Below are positions 37,723 to 37,808 of a stretch of 37,808 nt of DNA, in pieces; position 1 is the stretch's first letter; each line of letters opens with the position of its first letter. The translations under genes and the position numbers were made by a program. The stretch spans positions 1-37,808 of the forward strand of contig JAITKA010000152.1 of the NCBI GenBank assembly GCA_031278635.1, given 5' to 3'. The notes under the pieces were generated by a model. That model did not search any database. It was not told the origin of the DNA and saw nothing but the letters and a program-made list of their open reading frames with translations. This stretch comes from Deltaproteobacteria bacterium. GTDB taxonomy: Bacteria; Desulfobacterota; Desulfarculia; Adiutricales; Adiutricaceae.

Positions 37723-37808
37723 AAGACACCTTTTTTCAGGATTTAAAGATTATTATGATAAATATAAACTCGATAGATATTGTCTAAATAATAAGTCATA
37801 TATAACAT

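Overview
The window looks like a chromosomal segment of a Gram-negative bacterium, most likely a delta-proteobacterium (Desulfobacterota) or a relative. The reasons are a flagellar fliF-fliG-fliH block behind a sigma-54-like promoter, SecA with a C-terminal SEC-C metal-binding tail, phosphatidylserine synthase, and a periplasmic FTR1/P19/FtrD iron-uptake cluster of the type known from Campylobacter and Bordetella. This placement is inference, because no rRNA or other marker is present. Genes are GC-rich with many GCC/GGC/AGG codons, while most intergenic regions are clearly AT-richer. No tRNA, rRNA, CRISPR array or intact insertion sequence was found.

Left half (401-14516, all minus strand). 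Read in the direction of transcription: an M23 peptidase, secA, then fliF-fliG-fliH and a SAM-dependent methyltransferase that starts on the base after the fliH stop, a large BvgS-like hybrid histidine kinase, and a secreted SagB/nitroreductase-like protein. The methyltransferase sits where fliI is usually found.

Middle (14997-22011, plus strand). pssA, a proline-rich SPOR-domain membrane protein and a class I fumarase alpha subunit without a beta subunit beside it. Then come 1.5 kb without a convincing gene but with repeats and strong hairpins, a receiver-AraC response regulator, and a second SagB-like protein paralogous to the first. Each SagB-like gene therefore sits beside a two-component signalling gene.

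Right half (22478-33843, plus strand). This is an iron-uptake island: FTR1-type permease, P19 periplasmic iron protein, FtrD-like membrane Fe-S protein, two FtsX/MacB-type permeases and their ATPase, then two ABC half-transporters of the YbtP/YbtQ (IrtA/IrtB) type. A good Fur-box candidate lies just before the FTR1 gene, and clusters of stem-loops separate the P19, FtrD and ABC parts. The likely logic is ferric/ferrous iron handling in the periplasm, electron supply through FtrD and the ABC complex, and import of chelated iron by the half-transporter pair.

Right edge (33844-37808). A 2.3-kb gene-poor stretch, very AT-rich from about 34.4 to 35.8 kb, carries a possible MITE-like element and hairpins. 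It is followed by a minus-strand AAA ATPase fused to a PD-(D/E)XK nuclease-like domain, which looks like accessory DNA.
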